A DNA stretch of 64,000 nucleotides from assembly GCA_005281725.1 (NCBI GenBank), contig SSBO01000009.1, forward strand, positions 8,556,303 to 8,620,302, written 5' to 3'. Of the stretch, positions 50,901 to 62,811 are shown one piece after another. Origin of the DNA: Wuchereria bancrofti. Lineage: Eukaryota > Nematoda > Chromadorea > Rhabditida > Onchocercidae. The notes under the pieces are model-generated. The model searched no databases, was not told the DNA's origin, and saw only the letters and a program-made list of their open reading frames with translations. The first letter of the stretch is position 1. Each line of letters begins with the position of its first letter. Both the position numbers and the translations under genes were made by a program.

Positions 50901-53900
50901 CAACTTAAATAATCCATTTAATTTGTTTTATATTTTAAAATTTGATGATATTGATATCTTAGAATATCACAAATTAGATTAATAGTTACTTTGTTTGTTG
51001 GACAGAATTAGGCTACTAGTTTGTTTTGCTTAACATTTTAAGACACCACAAGTTACCCTAGGATATCACAGGCTATGTCTAATAGTCATTCAGTTTGACA
51101 ATCTTCGAATATCGTAAATTAGGCTAATAGTTTTGCTTTGTCTTATATTTAATGCCAGCCAGGTTAGTTTTAATAATTTCAATCATTCTTTTTTTTCATT
51201 TCTACTTCTTATAAGATTTGTTTATTACTTTTCTTGGCAAATCATTTTTCCTAAAATTACTATCTTTCTTGATTAAAATACAATTGTTGAATTTTTTCAT
51301 CAATCCTAAATAATGGAATATAACAGGAAATTCAAAATTATTATTTTCTAAAAGTTTATGTTATGGTTTGGAAAATTTAGATTTATAAATAATATTTTTG
51401 CTTCATTTAAAATTTTTAATTATTTTTTTCCTTCTTCAAAAAAAAAAAGAAAGAATGAAAGAAACAACTCAATTAATTTTGACAAATATAAAAGGAAAAA
51501 AAATTGAAAACTTTCAGTTTTGATTTTTTTTTCTTGCAGTAATCTTGATGATTTGGAGTTGGTGGTTTCTCTTATCAAATGCAATATTATTATCACGACA
51601 TTTTAAAACATTTTGGCCTAACATACAAATTGATCATATGCCTATTTGGTTTCAAGTATGCTTTAACTGATTTATAAAATTTATTATTTTTTAAAAAAAA
51701 AGCGAAATATTCTTTTTTTTTTTTGTTTTAATTTTTTGTTAAAGCTTCATCGTGGTGGTGCACTAATATCAATAATGCTACAAACGGTAGCTATTTTACT
51801 CATTTTTATTCAATCAAGATTTCAATTTTATTTGTGGTGTACACGACAATGCACCATAGAGGTTAGTTAGATTATTTCAAGAAAAAAAATTATCACAAAA
51901 ATAGTTACGAAAAATAACAAACAATTTTATTTTAAAATTAACCAAAAATATTTCACAAAAAAAAGAAACAAATTCTTTTCATTTCAAAAAAAACTTTTAC
52001 AGATTCTATATACTTGGTATATTTCTTTTCTTTTTTTTAGCAAGCAAATTATATTATCATGATAATTAATAATATCTCAATGTTTTGTTTATTTTACTTT
52101 ATTCCATTATTTTTTTTTCTGAAAAAGATTTTTCCTTCTTTTGAAAAATATAATTTTCAAATATTTTACATTTTTTTTTCTCATTTTTATCATTTCTAAT
52201 TGATGTAATTGAAATGATAAAATTAATATGTGTTAACGATATTTCAAAAATTTTTCGTAATTTATATTTGATATAATATATATTGAATTATATGATAATT
52301 TAGAATAATTGTTATTCTACTTATCTAATTATTATAGCATTTTATGAAGCCAATACATACTTGGTCAGGCTTAATTGCATATATACTTGCTGTAATACAA
52401 ATTATAATAGCACTGTATCAATTCAAGCAAAAATTCATTAAACGATTTTATTTCAAATGGTTTCATCGTATTTTGGCAATTGTTGCATTCATCGCTGCAT
52501 GTGTGTTTTGTTATTTTACATTTTTATTTTCCGCTAAATTCATTTGCACACGTTAAATTATTTACTTACTTATATACGTTACGTATAAATTAAATAATAT
52601 TTTCTCTACACTGAAACTAAATTTAATTAAACGTTAAATATTTTAAATTAAAATATCTTAAACATAATTTAGAAAATTTTTCTATGTAAAATTTTAAGTG
52701 AACAATAAGTAATTTTGCAAAGTTGTTAATTAATTTCAGTTTATTATACGATAATGAATTCATCATATTCATGCAAAAAAAAATGTGTAAGGTAAAAAAA
52801 AAAGAAAAAACTTCAACGAAATGCTTCTTACATTGTTAAAAGTTTTTTCTTTTTTTTTTTTTAAAAAAAGAAACGAAAAAAAAAAGCAAAATTAACAAAA
52901 TTACTTGTAGCTTTAGGAATACTTTCTGCAACATCGCATAATAAAACGGGACTTAGCCGATATTATGGAAGATGGCCAGTTGTTCTTGTTGGCTTATATT
53001 TGTGTACATTTTCCGCCGCGTTATTTGCTCTTAGCTTTTTGGATGCTTATAGCGCTAAAAAAATGGCCGAAAAAAGTGAACATATCGGTTTGTTTTCTTT
53101 AATAGAATTTTGACACAATTTTTAAGTTTAATTAAAAATAAATCTTTGATTAGGTATTGATTATCACTTAATACAGTTATAAACTATCACTTTGGGAAGA
53201 AATATGATAAAAGGTCCACGCAATAGTTCCACTTCACGTTTTATGAGTTTTTGATAAATAATACTTGATGGTTGTAAGGATAATTTTCATGTTTTTTTTT
53301 CTTGATTTTTATAAAAGACGATAAAAAGGTACATTCATCAACTTGATTCAGAAGTTAGACTGATTCTACCGGTTGATCAATTTGATTCACAAATTTGATT
53401 TAGAGAATGACCATGCAAAAAATGCACGAATATTCACGAAAGTTGAAACTATTGAAATAGCAGACGAAGAAATAGAACGTAAATTTTGTTGGGTAAATTT
53501 TTACTGACTACATTTTAATTTTGTAAATTATTTTGCTAATGAATAGCTAATCAATTAATAATTAGTGTTTCATCAATTAATTAATTTCTATTTATAGAAA
53601 TTACTTAACTACAATGCAAAAAAAACTAAAATGAAAAGTTAAAATTGAAAAATGTCAATAATGACTCGAGAATTTAAATAATGTGTGTGTGTGTGCCTTT
53701 CATTATGAGAATATGAGCTACGACAAGCCTTAAACGTTCAATTAGACTTTTTTGGCTTGACAGCTGCTTTGAGCAAATAAATATGAAAAATTTATAATTT
53801 TAGTGAGAAATGGCTGAATTCTGCACAAATTAAATTATTCAACAATCTTAAATTTAATTCTAGCTTGATAATTTATTGTTTAATTAATTTCAGGTCAAGA

Positions 53901-54001
53901 TAATTCGTCTATCAGTGCTTATTATACATGTAATAATATCATTCGCTGTTTGCCTTATCATTACAGCTATGGTTCTTATCAATTATACCAGGAAACATTG
54001 A
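47923..54001 (+). CDS. DOMON and cytochrome b561 domain protein (ferric-chelate reductase-like)
   Basis: Predicted transmembrane electron carrier of the FRRS1 type, moving electrons through two b-haems. Exons: 47923-47988, 48773-48843, 49192-49357, 49589-49687, 49932-50048, 50199-50262, 50385-50555, 51540-51655, 51745-51861, 52338-52500, 52911-53087, 53404-53492, 53894-54001; all in phase, 507 residues. The first exon (MKFFYLLKLLYYLIAFIIG, a signal-peptide-like stretch) is inferred from phase and position. Residues about 40-165 are a DOMON domain (CGTLHGCW, LRWSVSGRG, YIALGFSND). The b561 core shows four haem-ligand histidines in order: LHG (251), LHRGG (292), HTWSG (336) and WFHR (372). Another transmembrane segment lies in the 52911 exon. 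A final hydrophobic segment (LSVLIIHVIISFAVCLIITA) precedes a short basic tail. The intron 10 donor is GTGTGT; reading through it adds a short tail and a stop at 52556, a possible alternative end. Substrate (iron, ascorbate) is inferred from family. Confidence 0.9.
50940..51165. repeat. Degenerate repeat with GAATATCACAAATTAGGCTAATAG core, b561 intron 7
   Basis: AGAATATCACAAATTAGATTA, CAGAATTAGGCTACTAG, AGGATATCACAGGCTATGTC and GAATATCGTAAATTAGGCTA follow one another over about 200 bases, each leading into TAGTTTTGTTTTG-like text. The array is decayed and lies in the intron before the first b561 helix. Confidence 0.6.
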
Positions 54002-55443
54002 TTATTTCACGTATATTTATAACTATCATACTATCATATCAATGGTTATCAAATCGATGGATAACTTTAAAACTTTTGATCTAATATAAATTCTTTTTCT
54101 TCCAATAACTTATGTATTTAAAAAGTAAATAAATGTATACTTTTTTAATAAATAATTTTGTTTTCCATTCTTATACTACGCAATAAATATAACTTACTCC
54201 TAGTGTTTGCAATAATTATAATCAAAAAAAGTGATAATTTTATGATTGGCAAATTTTACTTTTTACGATTTTGTTTTAATTTAAATTTGTTTTATGCTTT
54301 TATTTTTGTTACATTTTAAATTTGTCGTATATTTCATCATACCATTTTCTTTTCTTTTTTTTATTAACACTTTTTTTGGATTCAAATATAGAATAAACAA
54401 ATAAAATCAACGAAGTAGTTTGCAAATTAGAACAAAAACTTTTTTTCTTAAAGTTTTTTTCTAGTACAAATTAATGTCATAAAAATTTGTAAATATGTAA
54501 AAAAAAAATTTTTACGACAAATCAGGCGGAAAAAGAAATTTTTCGAGAGCTATTTTAGACAAATAATGGATCCAAAATTATATTTTAACTGTCATTGGAT
54601 GCATTTTAATAATGATAAGATGTACTGATGAATTTGTCACAAATTTTTATGCTATCATACCATATTACTATATTGAATTACATATTGTGTATTGGATGAT
54701 ACTATATAAAGCCACGTGACAGCGCCTTTTATTACATTAAAATTGTGCCGTTTAAATAGACTAAAGATCTTTTACCAGTTATCAGTCATTAAAATTAAAA
54801 AAATGATATTTCCAATATGTTATATTTGAGCCGAAGTTTTTTCATATCGCTTCCATCATTATCGCATTATGTGAGCAATATGAAAAATGTTAATAGAGAA
54901 AACATTCCATGTTGCTTCGTGGTTTGTTGCGATGTTTGAAATCTTAAAATTGCTCACGTGGTGCGTTTCACGTGTGGTGCATTTTGCTTAAATAGCCGTG
55001 GAACGTTAGAACACTTTTAGCAAGTGCTTACTAATTATTTACTTCATTATTCACTTTTTTTTATTATATCCATTGTTTGATTTACCTCTTTATGTTGAAA
55101 ACCGTGATTGATTCTATGCAACAAAAGGAATGGATGAAATGATAATAGTTTAAAACATTTATCATTCTTTTTTTGTTTGATTTCAGTTATAAAATCAAAA
55201 GCCCCATTTTTTTTTAAATTGGAATATAAGGTTTTTGGTACAATATAAACAGTATAGGTTACGTTTTTTAAAATGTTTTTTGTTCTTTAAATGAAAATAA
55301 TCGTGAGCGTGTTTATTTGACATTAATAATAGTTAGAATCGTAAAAGATTAATATTAGTCTTCATGTAAATGATAATGATAAATATTATTACTTGACAAT
55401 TCTGGTAATATCTTCACACTCTTTCTCATAATTCCTATTAAAG
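54002..55443. other. Intergenic region upstream of the ING gene
   Basis: No coding exon was found. Two AATAAA-like words near 54126 could end the b561 transcript. From about 54700 to 55030 the sequence is less AT-rich and carries three CACGTG hexamers, which suggests the promoter region of the ING gene. Confidence 0.6.
54713..54974. promoter_or_regulatory. Three CACGTG E-boxes upstream of ING
   Basis: CACGTG occurs at 54713-54718, 54955-54960 and 54969-54974. The last two are 14 bases apart, more than one DNA turn. A TATATAAAG word at 54703-54711 directly precedes the first. CACGTG is bound by bHLH and bHLH-Zip factors. In DNA this AT-rich the hexamer should be rare, so three in 262 bases is notable; the other copies I noticed lie in exons. 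Confidence 0.5.
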
Positions 55444-57542
55444 ATGTCAGTTATGTTGGATCATTATTTGGACAATTTATCGACACTTCCTCGTGATCTG
55501 GCAAAGAATTTACAAGGGATTCGGAAATATGATATGGAATGTCATAAGAGATCTGCCGAAATTGATCGAAAATTAAGAGTATTTGTAAAGTCATATCAAA
55601 AAATGCCGAAGAATGCATCAGCTTCGTTTAATAAAGAAATTATGGTAACTTTTCTTTTATGGTAAATCATTCTGTCAAAGTCGTTCACTTCAAAAAATTG
55701 GATGGAAATGAATTTGAACTGTGAAATATGAGATGAATACGACCGCGGTTGGAAGTATAAATATAATTTATGATGAAATGCTGTTAAGCGGTGTGTGTTT
55801 AACTGAGTAAACTGATTATAAACCATCTTGCTTAGTTATTATTCCAATTTCTGTTTGCCTTGTACTAATCAACTTTTGGTCAAGTAGTTCCTTTCTAGAG
55901 ATCTTTACATGTAAATCAGCGAAGCTACTGTTATTGTTATGATACTTTTTTGTGCTAACAACGTCATTTACTTAGGATGATGATTGTTAGTTTATTTCTC
56001 ACATTCATTGTATATTTTAGCTGATCTAAATATAGGATTACTCATAATTTACTTTCGGTTGTTTCAGTCACAATATAGATGTATAGATTCATTTGTATTT
56101 CAAAAAATAGCTTGTCTTCAAATACAACTCATCGGACATCAATTTTTGCAGACTTTGTTTGCGGAAATCGAACGTTTATCAAATGAAAAGATTCGTTTGG
56201 CATCAGACACTTACGAACTTGTCGACAAACATATCAGACGTTTGGATAACGACTCAGTGAAACTTCAAGCCACAATACGACAAAAATATCTGGATGCTGC
56301 AGCGGCAGCTGAGGCAAAGGCTAATAAAAGCGGCGGTAAATGTTAGAATGTCTGTTGTATGTAATTGTAAACTAAACTCGATGTATATATATTATCTGTA
56401 AGCCTATGTAAGCCGTTTGTATGGGTAATCGAGATTTCTGTGCTCAAATTTTTGCGTTTACGGTTAACTAATATAGTTCAAATTGTTGTTTTTCCAAAAG
56501 GCATCTTATATTAAGTACTTTCATTTTTTATATCAACGTTGCCTTTCTCCTTATTTTCCTTTGCCAATCACTGAAACCATTTTTATCATATCATTGTAAA
56601 GTAGCGGAATAAAGTAGTATTCGCTTTCATGAGTAGTATTGGAGGATTGGCGGTAAAATAACAAGTGGAATTTTAATTTCTTGCCGAAAAGACTAATTTT
56701 GAAAGAGCTAAAGGCTTCTAATTTAAAATCCAACATTAAATTCAGATGAAATGCTTGACCGGAAAAGAAAAAGTATTGCGGGTCGTAAGGATAAGAAGAA
56801 ATTAAAAGAGGATAGCTGGTCTCAGAAAAGTACAGGTATGTTGCAAAGTATGCTACTACTATTATATCCAAAACATCCATAAATATTCTTTTATCTCGGA
56901 ATTTTACTGAATTTGTTGACAAATGTTGTATTGCTGCATGCATTTCCCTCACTCGAAAATTGCAATCGGAATCACAGCTCCGTTCTCATTTTGTTTCTGA
57001 AGAATAGGATAACCAAATACAGAGTTTATGTCTTTATTTCATCATCTAGCATTCGATGTTTTTTGTTAAATAAATCTTTTTACTTTATGTCAGCTGCAAA
57101 TACTCCACAAAATTTAAATTAGTTGGATGAGTTTTTGTTACACTTATCGTTGACATTCTTTTCCAGCTTCTGTCTCTGCGCCATTCCAGCCGTTTTTGGA
57201 CGCACCATCGGTTATGGAAATGCCCGTTGACCCGAACGAACCCACCTATTGCATCTGTCATCAGGTTATGACCTTCCAATTAAAAAAAGAAACCACTAAA
57301 AATTTAAGTTGCATTCTAATGTCATACTTTAAGAGTTGTCACGGTTTTTGTTGCAAAGAAAAAAAACTATCGGTTTGCAGGTTTCGCACGGTCAAATGAT
57401 AATGTGTGACAACAAACAGTGTCCTATAGAATGGTTCCATTTCCAGTGTGTTGGCCTTACAGAGGCACCAAAGGGAAAATGGTATTGTGAACGTTGCAAC
57501 GAGCAACGAAAAAAAAAGAATTCCACTGGAAGTAATAAATAA
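55444..57542 (+). CDS. ING4/5: ING4/5-type PHD finger protein
   Basis: A chromatin reader of the inhibitor-of-growth family, usually a subunit of MYST histone acetyltransferase complexes. Exons: 55444-55644, 56152-56335, 56746-56835, 57167-57264, 57381-57542; all in phase, 244 residues (human ING4 249, ING5 240). The N-terminal ING domain starts [19 protein letters not shown] and includes [13 protein letters not shown], which is closest to ING4/5. A lysine-rich middle ([18 protein letters not shown]) is the likely nuclear localisation signal. The PHD finger has its full zinc set at C187, C189, C200, C205, H211, C214, C227 and C230, following PVDPNEPTY. The aromatic-cage positions Y186, M197 and W209 that read H3K4me3 are present. 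The start follows directly after ATTAAAG, which may be a trans-splice acceptor. In C. elegans the ING4/5-type gene would be the counterpart, but I have not assigned a worm name. Confidence 0.95.
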
Positions 57543-58365
57543 TTGTCACTCAGTTGCATTTGTTATTCATCGCCCTTTTGGTGCATTTAAAACGAAAGGT
57601 CTCTTTATTTAACCATGGCCTCCTGAAATTTTTTTAGAAAAAAAATATTTCCAAAAGGTTAAATCATAGTGGTCACTGAGATATTTTCATGTTGCTAGGT
57701 TACCTGAAATATTACGGTGGCTACTATGAGTTATTTACGGTAATTATTGTCTTTCATGGCGAATTTCTTAGCTTTCTATATTTTAAGTGATATAAGTTTG
57801 CAATATTGTGCAGTCATTTCAACAATTTGTACATTCTACTTTTCGACAAGGAACCATTTATATTTAAGTCACAGTTGCGTATTTTTGTATGCACCTTTTT
57901 TACATTTTTACCTTTTTATTTATTAGCTTTGTAAATGGCACTTCGATCTCAGAATAAAAACTGTACCTCAGAACTTCTAAAAAACGTACAGAAATATGCG
58001 AGATGGAATATATGCCAGCAAATCAAGTCATGGCTGTTAAAATCAAACGAAGTCCATAATTAAAACATTAGTAACTAATACTGAATCCGAAAAAAGTACA
58101 TTAATTTCTACAATAAACGATTTTTACATCACGAAGGGAAAGATACCAGATGTTTTTACAATGTTAACTTCACCAAATAATAAAGCACTAAACTGTGACA
58201 AAAAAGAGGAAGGTGATATTTATAAGGTTATGTTATAGAAGTATGTTCTTTATGATTATACATATTCATAAAGTTATAAAATGGTGTTCAGATTCTCAGT
58301 TCGGTTGTGCGTTATTTCGTTGTTGTTAATAAGAAACATTTGACGATGCTCTCTGCTCACTATAC
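57543..58365. other. Convergent intergenic region between ING and MEMO1
   Basis: No gene was seen. AATAAA within AGAATAAAAACTG at about 57953 is a candidate polyadenylation signal for the ING transcript. The rest is of ordinary composition. Confidence 0.65.
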
Positions 58366-61300
58366 TCACTGCTCGAAATTCATTCGCCCATTCGGATTAA
58401 TGAAAAGGGCACCTGCTGCATATGAAACGGATGAATCGTTCAAGTTACGGCTCTGAAATTGTGTAATAAAAAGTGAAAATTGTATAATCTCCAATATCAA
58501 ATTTACTTCATAAATATTAGTATCCCGAAGTTTTGAAGAGAAGCGAAATATGCCTGTACGACATCGGCACACATTTCCCACAACTAACAATCTAATTCTT
58601 AACAAAACAATTCGGTTTAGATGAATTCCCACTTTTCCTAAGATGGCAACTTTGCTTACTCTATCCATAACCACTTTTCCTGACACATAGATCTTTGGTG
58701 ACTCTATTCGTAAGTTTCATAACATTCCTGCAGAATATATCACGGCATACTAAAATGTGAAACAAACATAAGCATCTCTATACCAGTTCCCATTAATGAT
58801 AGTCTAAATTATGAATGAAGAAACAATTCTTAAAATACACAGAAGACATCTGGACAAATAATTCTTAAATTCTATACATTCAGTGAAGTAGTCACATTGA
58901 TATATGCATATCTTGCATATGGCCTCAAATTGATTTCAGGTGAGATTTTATATTTCCTAATAAACAAATACCTGATTAGACTGTGCATATTTAAGAAATA
59001 CGAATTCCGCTAGATGACTGTTCATTTGACGAAAATATTCCGCTGCCTGAAAATACAACAGGAAATCGTTTAATGTGTTCGGATTAGATACAATGCAACG
59101 ATAGCAACAATATCATATATAAATGAATTTTCAAGATACTTGAAAAAATCAGGTCGTTTCAAAGGTGATTTGTTATCTTCTATTGTTAAATGCTACCATC
59201 TTAATTAGATTATACTTTAAGCTATTGATAACGACTGCAAAAAAATAATATGCTTACATAAAGAATAACGCTGATTGGATTTCTGCCACAGATTGTATTT
59301 TGTGTCCTTTTCAAATACTCTCCAAATGCAGCTGGATTAAGACTAGAAATTGCGTCCATTCCCTGAAAACAGCCCAATGCATAACTGCTAAGATGTGCAG
59401 GTATACATCAACATTAAATTTACTAATTATTTATATTTATAAGTGTACAATATCAAAATTTCCAAGAATAACTCAACAATTCCATAAATACTACAAATGT
59501 TCATTTCATGATAAGCACTCAAAAATACTTATAAGCACAGATTACTATAATGACATAACTAAAAATAAAGAAGAAATCATATCTTTTTCACATGCAACCA
59601 CTATTTTTCCTGGGATCACACATAATCTATTAATCACCACTACTTTCTTTTTTTTATATTAAATATAAAAGTTAAGATCCCCCTAACAAAATATCAAAAA
59701 ATAGAATAGAGAGGACCTGTTTGTCCATAGCAGCAATTTGTTCATATATTGGTACACCGGTGCTATTGTCGTGTGGCATGAAATGGAATCGACTTCCTTC
59801 AAGCAAACATCAATCATCAATCAATAAATAAGCAGAAGGAAGTAGAGAACTTTATCTTACTCAAACTACCAAATGTATAATTTCTCAATCTGTTTCTTTT
59901 TTTATGACTGGAAATTATAACTTATTTAGAATTAACTTTAGAGAAAAAATCATTTTTAAACTATCATACCCCAATGACAGAAGTCGGAACTGACAACAAA
60001 AACTATCTTCGGATCTGACAGATACTTGCTAAATATTTTGCCATAACTAGCTTGTTTTGAAGGTGAAAGTGATCCTACCAATACTGGTACAATGCTATAA
60101 CTATTCGTTGACTGCCTGCAACAAAAAAGCTGGCTAATGCATACAGAAAATCTCTGCATCCTTCCATAATTTGATCCATTAAAAGGAACTAAACAACACT
60201 GTTTGCAAGTTTTCATTCAAATTTCAGCTTACTAATTCAATTCTAGAATGAAACTGTTGTTTTGAACTAACAAAAATGTACTTTTCCATAATTTTTGCTA
60301 TGTAAGGCAATTGCATTTCAATGCTATGTTCCGCTTCTTCACTACGCAAATCCATTAATGAAAAAGCTCCGGTTTCCTTCAGCTCCATATTTGCTGCAAA
60401 AGTTATGACGTCGTCAATGTAAAATATAGATATAGCATTATACAGTCCCCTAAAGTTTTAAGCTATACTAAGATTTTTACTAAATGATCACAATGATCCA
60501 ATTCAACTACAGTACAGTTATGAACGACTTGCTCATTTTCTTCAACTATTTCAGCATTCTCTTCCTATCAAAAGCTTAATAATTTGCAGAAAGCTTAATC
60601 ACTTCATTCATGTATGCTACTAATCAATAATCAGTCTATAATCGACCACATAAACAAATGTATCAACCTAACAGAGTTTATCTTCCCTCAAGATCGATAT
60701 ATTATTGATATCATGTGAAAGAATTGGAAAAAAGAATACTTCGTTGATCGATCTGAAGATCACCTATAGGTGTACGATAACGCGAACAGGTTGATAATGC
60801 ACAAGTATCCAACGACATCACGTGTGATGGCCCCAATACGAATATAATGCTACTACAACAGTTATACATAGATTCCAGAAAAAAAAGTTTTGAAATAACT
60901 ATTTATCAGAAAGCTTACAATCAGTGTATAAGAAACGTAAAATTTTACGGCTAATTTCTTCTTATTGAATTCCATGATAACAGAATCCATTTATCCATCC
61001 ATCATTGATATGATGCTTAAGAAAATAACGTGACAGCATGCAGAAAGTAAGAAAGATTGGTTTAGGTATGGTTCGCTTCTTGCATGCTGCCCTATTGTAA
61101 AAGTTATACCTCAAGTCTTTAAAATAAGTAGTAAATGATGAACTGACCAATCGCATGACTTTACCGGTCGTAAGCAACCGACACTTTATAAAAGTCAAAT
61201 TAGTAAACAAACTGATTAAACAATTTAGAAATCGGTCACATACAATTTTCACACCTGATCAATTATAAAGTTAAAGCAATTTAACAGCTAAAGTAGAATT

Positions 61301-62118
61301 TTCACTCACACAGTTTCGGGAATAATTTGCTTGAAGGCAAAAGCTGCAACTCTGCCACTATATGAATAACCAGCATGCCTGAAAAACAGCACTGTCAGAA
61401 ATACATTGGGAATATAGAGAGCTTCGAACCTGTCCACTTGCCCTATTCCAATCTCGAAAATTTGTCTTTTGTTTCACTTGCTCTTACCAACCTTCCACTT
61501 ATTCACCAATATGAGAAGGAATGAATTAGATATGATGGAAAGGAGATGTTGAAATTAAAAACTTAATCATACTTGAAGCCGTGATCGAAAAATGACTTCG
61601 CTGCTATTAATCCATACTGGTGCTATCCTTTAGCGTATTACTAACGTTATCATCCTGTATGAATAATTGATACCAAAATTAGTGATATCCATAAATAACC
61701 TGGCTAGCAAAACTTAACCTAATTAATCTAGTGGAAGCAAAAACTGATATGATTTAAAACGTGCAATGTTTAACTTTTCACTGTCGTGAAACGACAGCAC
61801 ATACTTACGGTGAAATAATAGCACGAGCTGACTGAGAATGACGTGAACCGGCAGCACCGAGCCATTCTGTTAGTTCACGATGGAGTTTTCTCGGATCATC
61901 TGTATACCTAACAAAGAATAAAGTAGTACTATATAAAAAAAAATAATACAACAATTTCAATTCTTAAAAGATATAATTGAAGTATGAAATAACAAGGGTT
62001 CACGTTATTTTGCTATATCACATTATGTCTATAGGTTTATAGGTATAAGAAATGAAAACAAAACAAACCAGGAACCAGCATGAGATGCATTTCTTACAGC
62101 ATAACCAACGGAAGTCAT
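58366..62118 (-). CDS. MEMO1: MEMO1 orthologue (MEMO family metal-binding protein)
   Basis: MEMO proteins are cytosolic, related to class III extradiol dioxygenases; the human protein acts in receptor signalling, motility and copper/iron redox. Ten exons in transcript order: 62118-62069, 61907-61809, 61378-61310, 60852-60740, 60393-60282, 60115-59970, 59796-59717, 59362-59258, 59046-58972, 58452-58366; all in phase, 311 residues (human 297). The start ATG gives 16 residues before Tyr, exactly as in human (NASHAGSW, human EASHAGSW). Motifs in order: HAGYSYSG with His51, GPSH with His83, [20 protein letters not shown] at 188-197, NTICGR with Cys248, and [11 protein letters not shown] near the end. 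His51, His83 and Cys248 match the human metal ligands H49, H81 and C244. The human second His after GPSH is absent, and the residue after CGR is Asn instead of His. Confidence 0.97.
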
Positions 62119-62153
62119 TAATCCAAATGAACCAGTTTTGGCGTATTCTAATG

Positions 62154-62165
62154 CTACAAATTAAT
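62154..62165 (-). promoter_or_regulatory. Possible spliced-leader acceptor before MEMO1
   Basis: On the minus strand TTAATTTGTAG ends 36 bases before the start codon. The sequence after it stays open in frame with the gene, but the start matching the human length lies downstream, so this is better read as a 5' leader acceptor than as a coding splice. Confidence 0.45.
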
Positions 62166-62811
62166 AATTAGACTTATTTATGCGATAAAGAAACATTGTC
62201 TAAAACACAATGAAATGGTAAATTTGCATTTGAAAAATATCATATTAAATTTGCTTGATGGAATTTTTTCTTGATTAATATGCAATAAATATTATTTATT
62301 CTCTAACAAAGTCAATAAAACATGGAAAATGAGGACAAATAAATAAATGAAAACATAAAATAAATTACAAAAATCTAAAAAAACACTTCTATGTTTTCCC
62401 CGTTGTTCATCTTTTACTTAATCTAACCTTTGAACTCATCGAATAACTTTTACTTTGTTTATTTGCTTGTTTATCTAAATGAGTAACAATATTTCACGCT
62501 CAACATAATATAATGGACCGACCAAATTTACCACGCAACGAAATGTTGTAGCATAGAAATGACATTAGTGAGATGAGTGTTAGAGAGAAATAGTGTTGCA
62601 GAGAATGATAGAAATATTTGTTATGGTCAGAGAGCAATAGAGGGAACAGCAGTGTTGCATTCCATATTCTTCCCGCGGTGGTTTTTTCCCTACTATCGTC
62701 TCCCTCTCGTATTTGATTTTATTACTTACTTTGTGAAGGTGTAATTGATTTCGAGTTTTACTTACTTTCACTTATAAAGTTTTATTAGAAGTTAGATTAA
62801 AAAGCAGAATT
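62166..62811. promoter_or_regulatory. Bidirectional promoter region, MEMO1 and acidic-repeat gene
   Basis: Two divergent genes share about 650 bases. The half near MEMO1 is AT-rich. The half near 62630-62720 is less so and contains CCGCGG. TATAAAG at 62773 and TTTTATTAG ending at 62789, a possible acceptor, lie just before the right-hand gene's ATG. No further element can be named. Confidence 0.4.

Noticed and set aside
55984..56346. N-terminal extension of ING exon 2
   Set aside because: The conserved ING sequence begins right after the TTTTTGCAG acceptor at 56151; the upstream part is intron.
56551..56952. 133-codon minus-strand frame in ING introns
   Set aside because: It overlaps a real ING exon (56746-56835) in antisense and shows no domain.
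47923..57542. Operon linking the b561 and ING genes
   Set aside because: The 1.4-kb gap with its own promoter-like E-box cluster is too long for a typical nematode operon spacing.
59300..59662. 120-codon plus-strand frame
   Set aside because: Antisense to a MEMO1 exon and intron, no domain.
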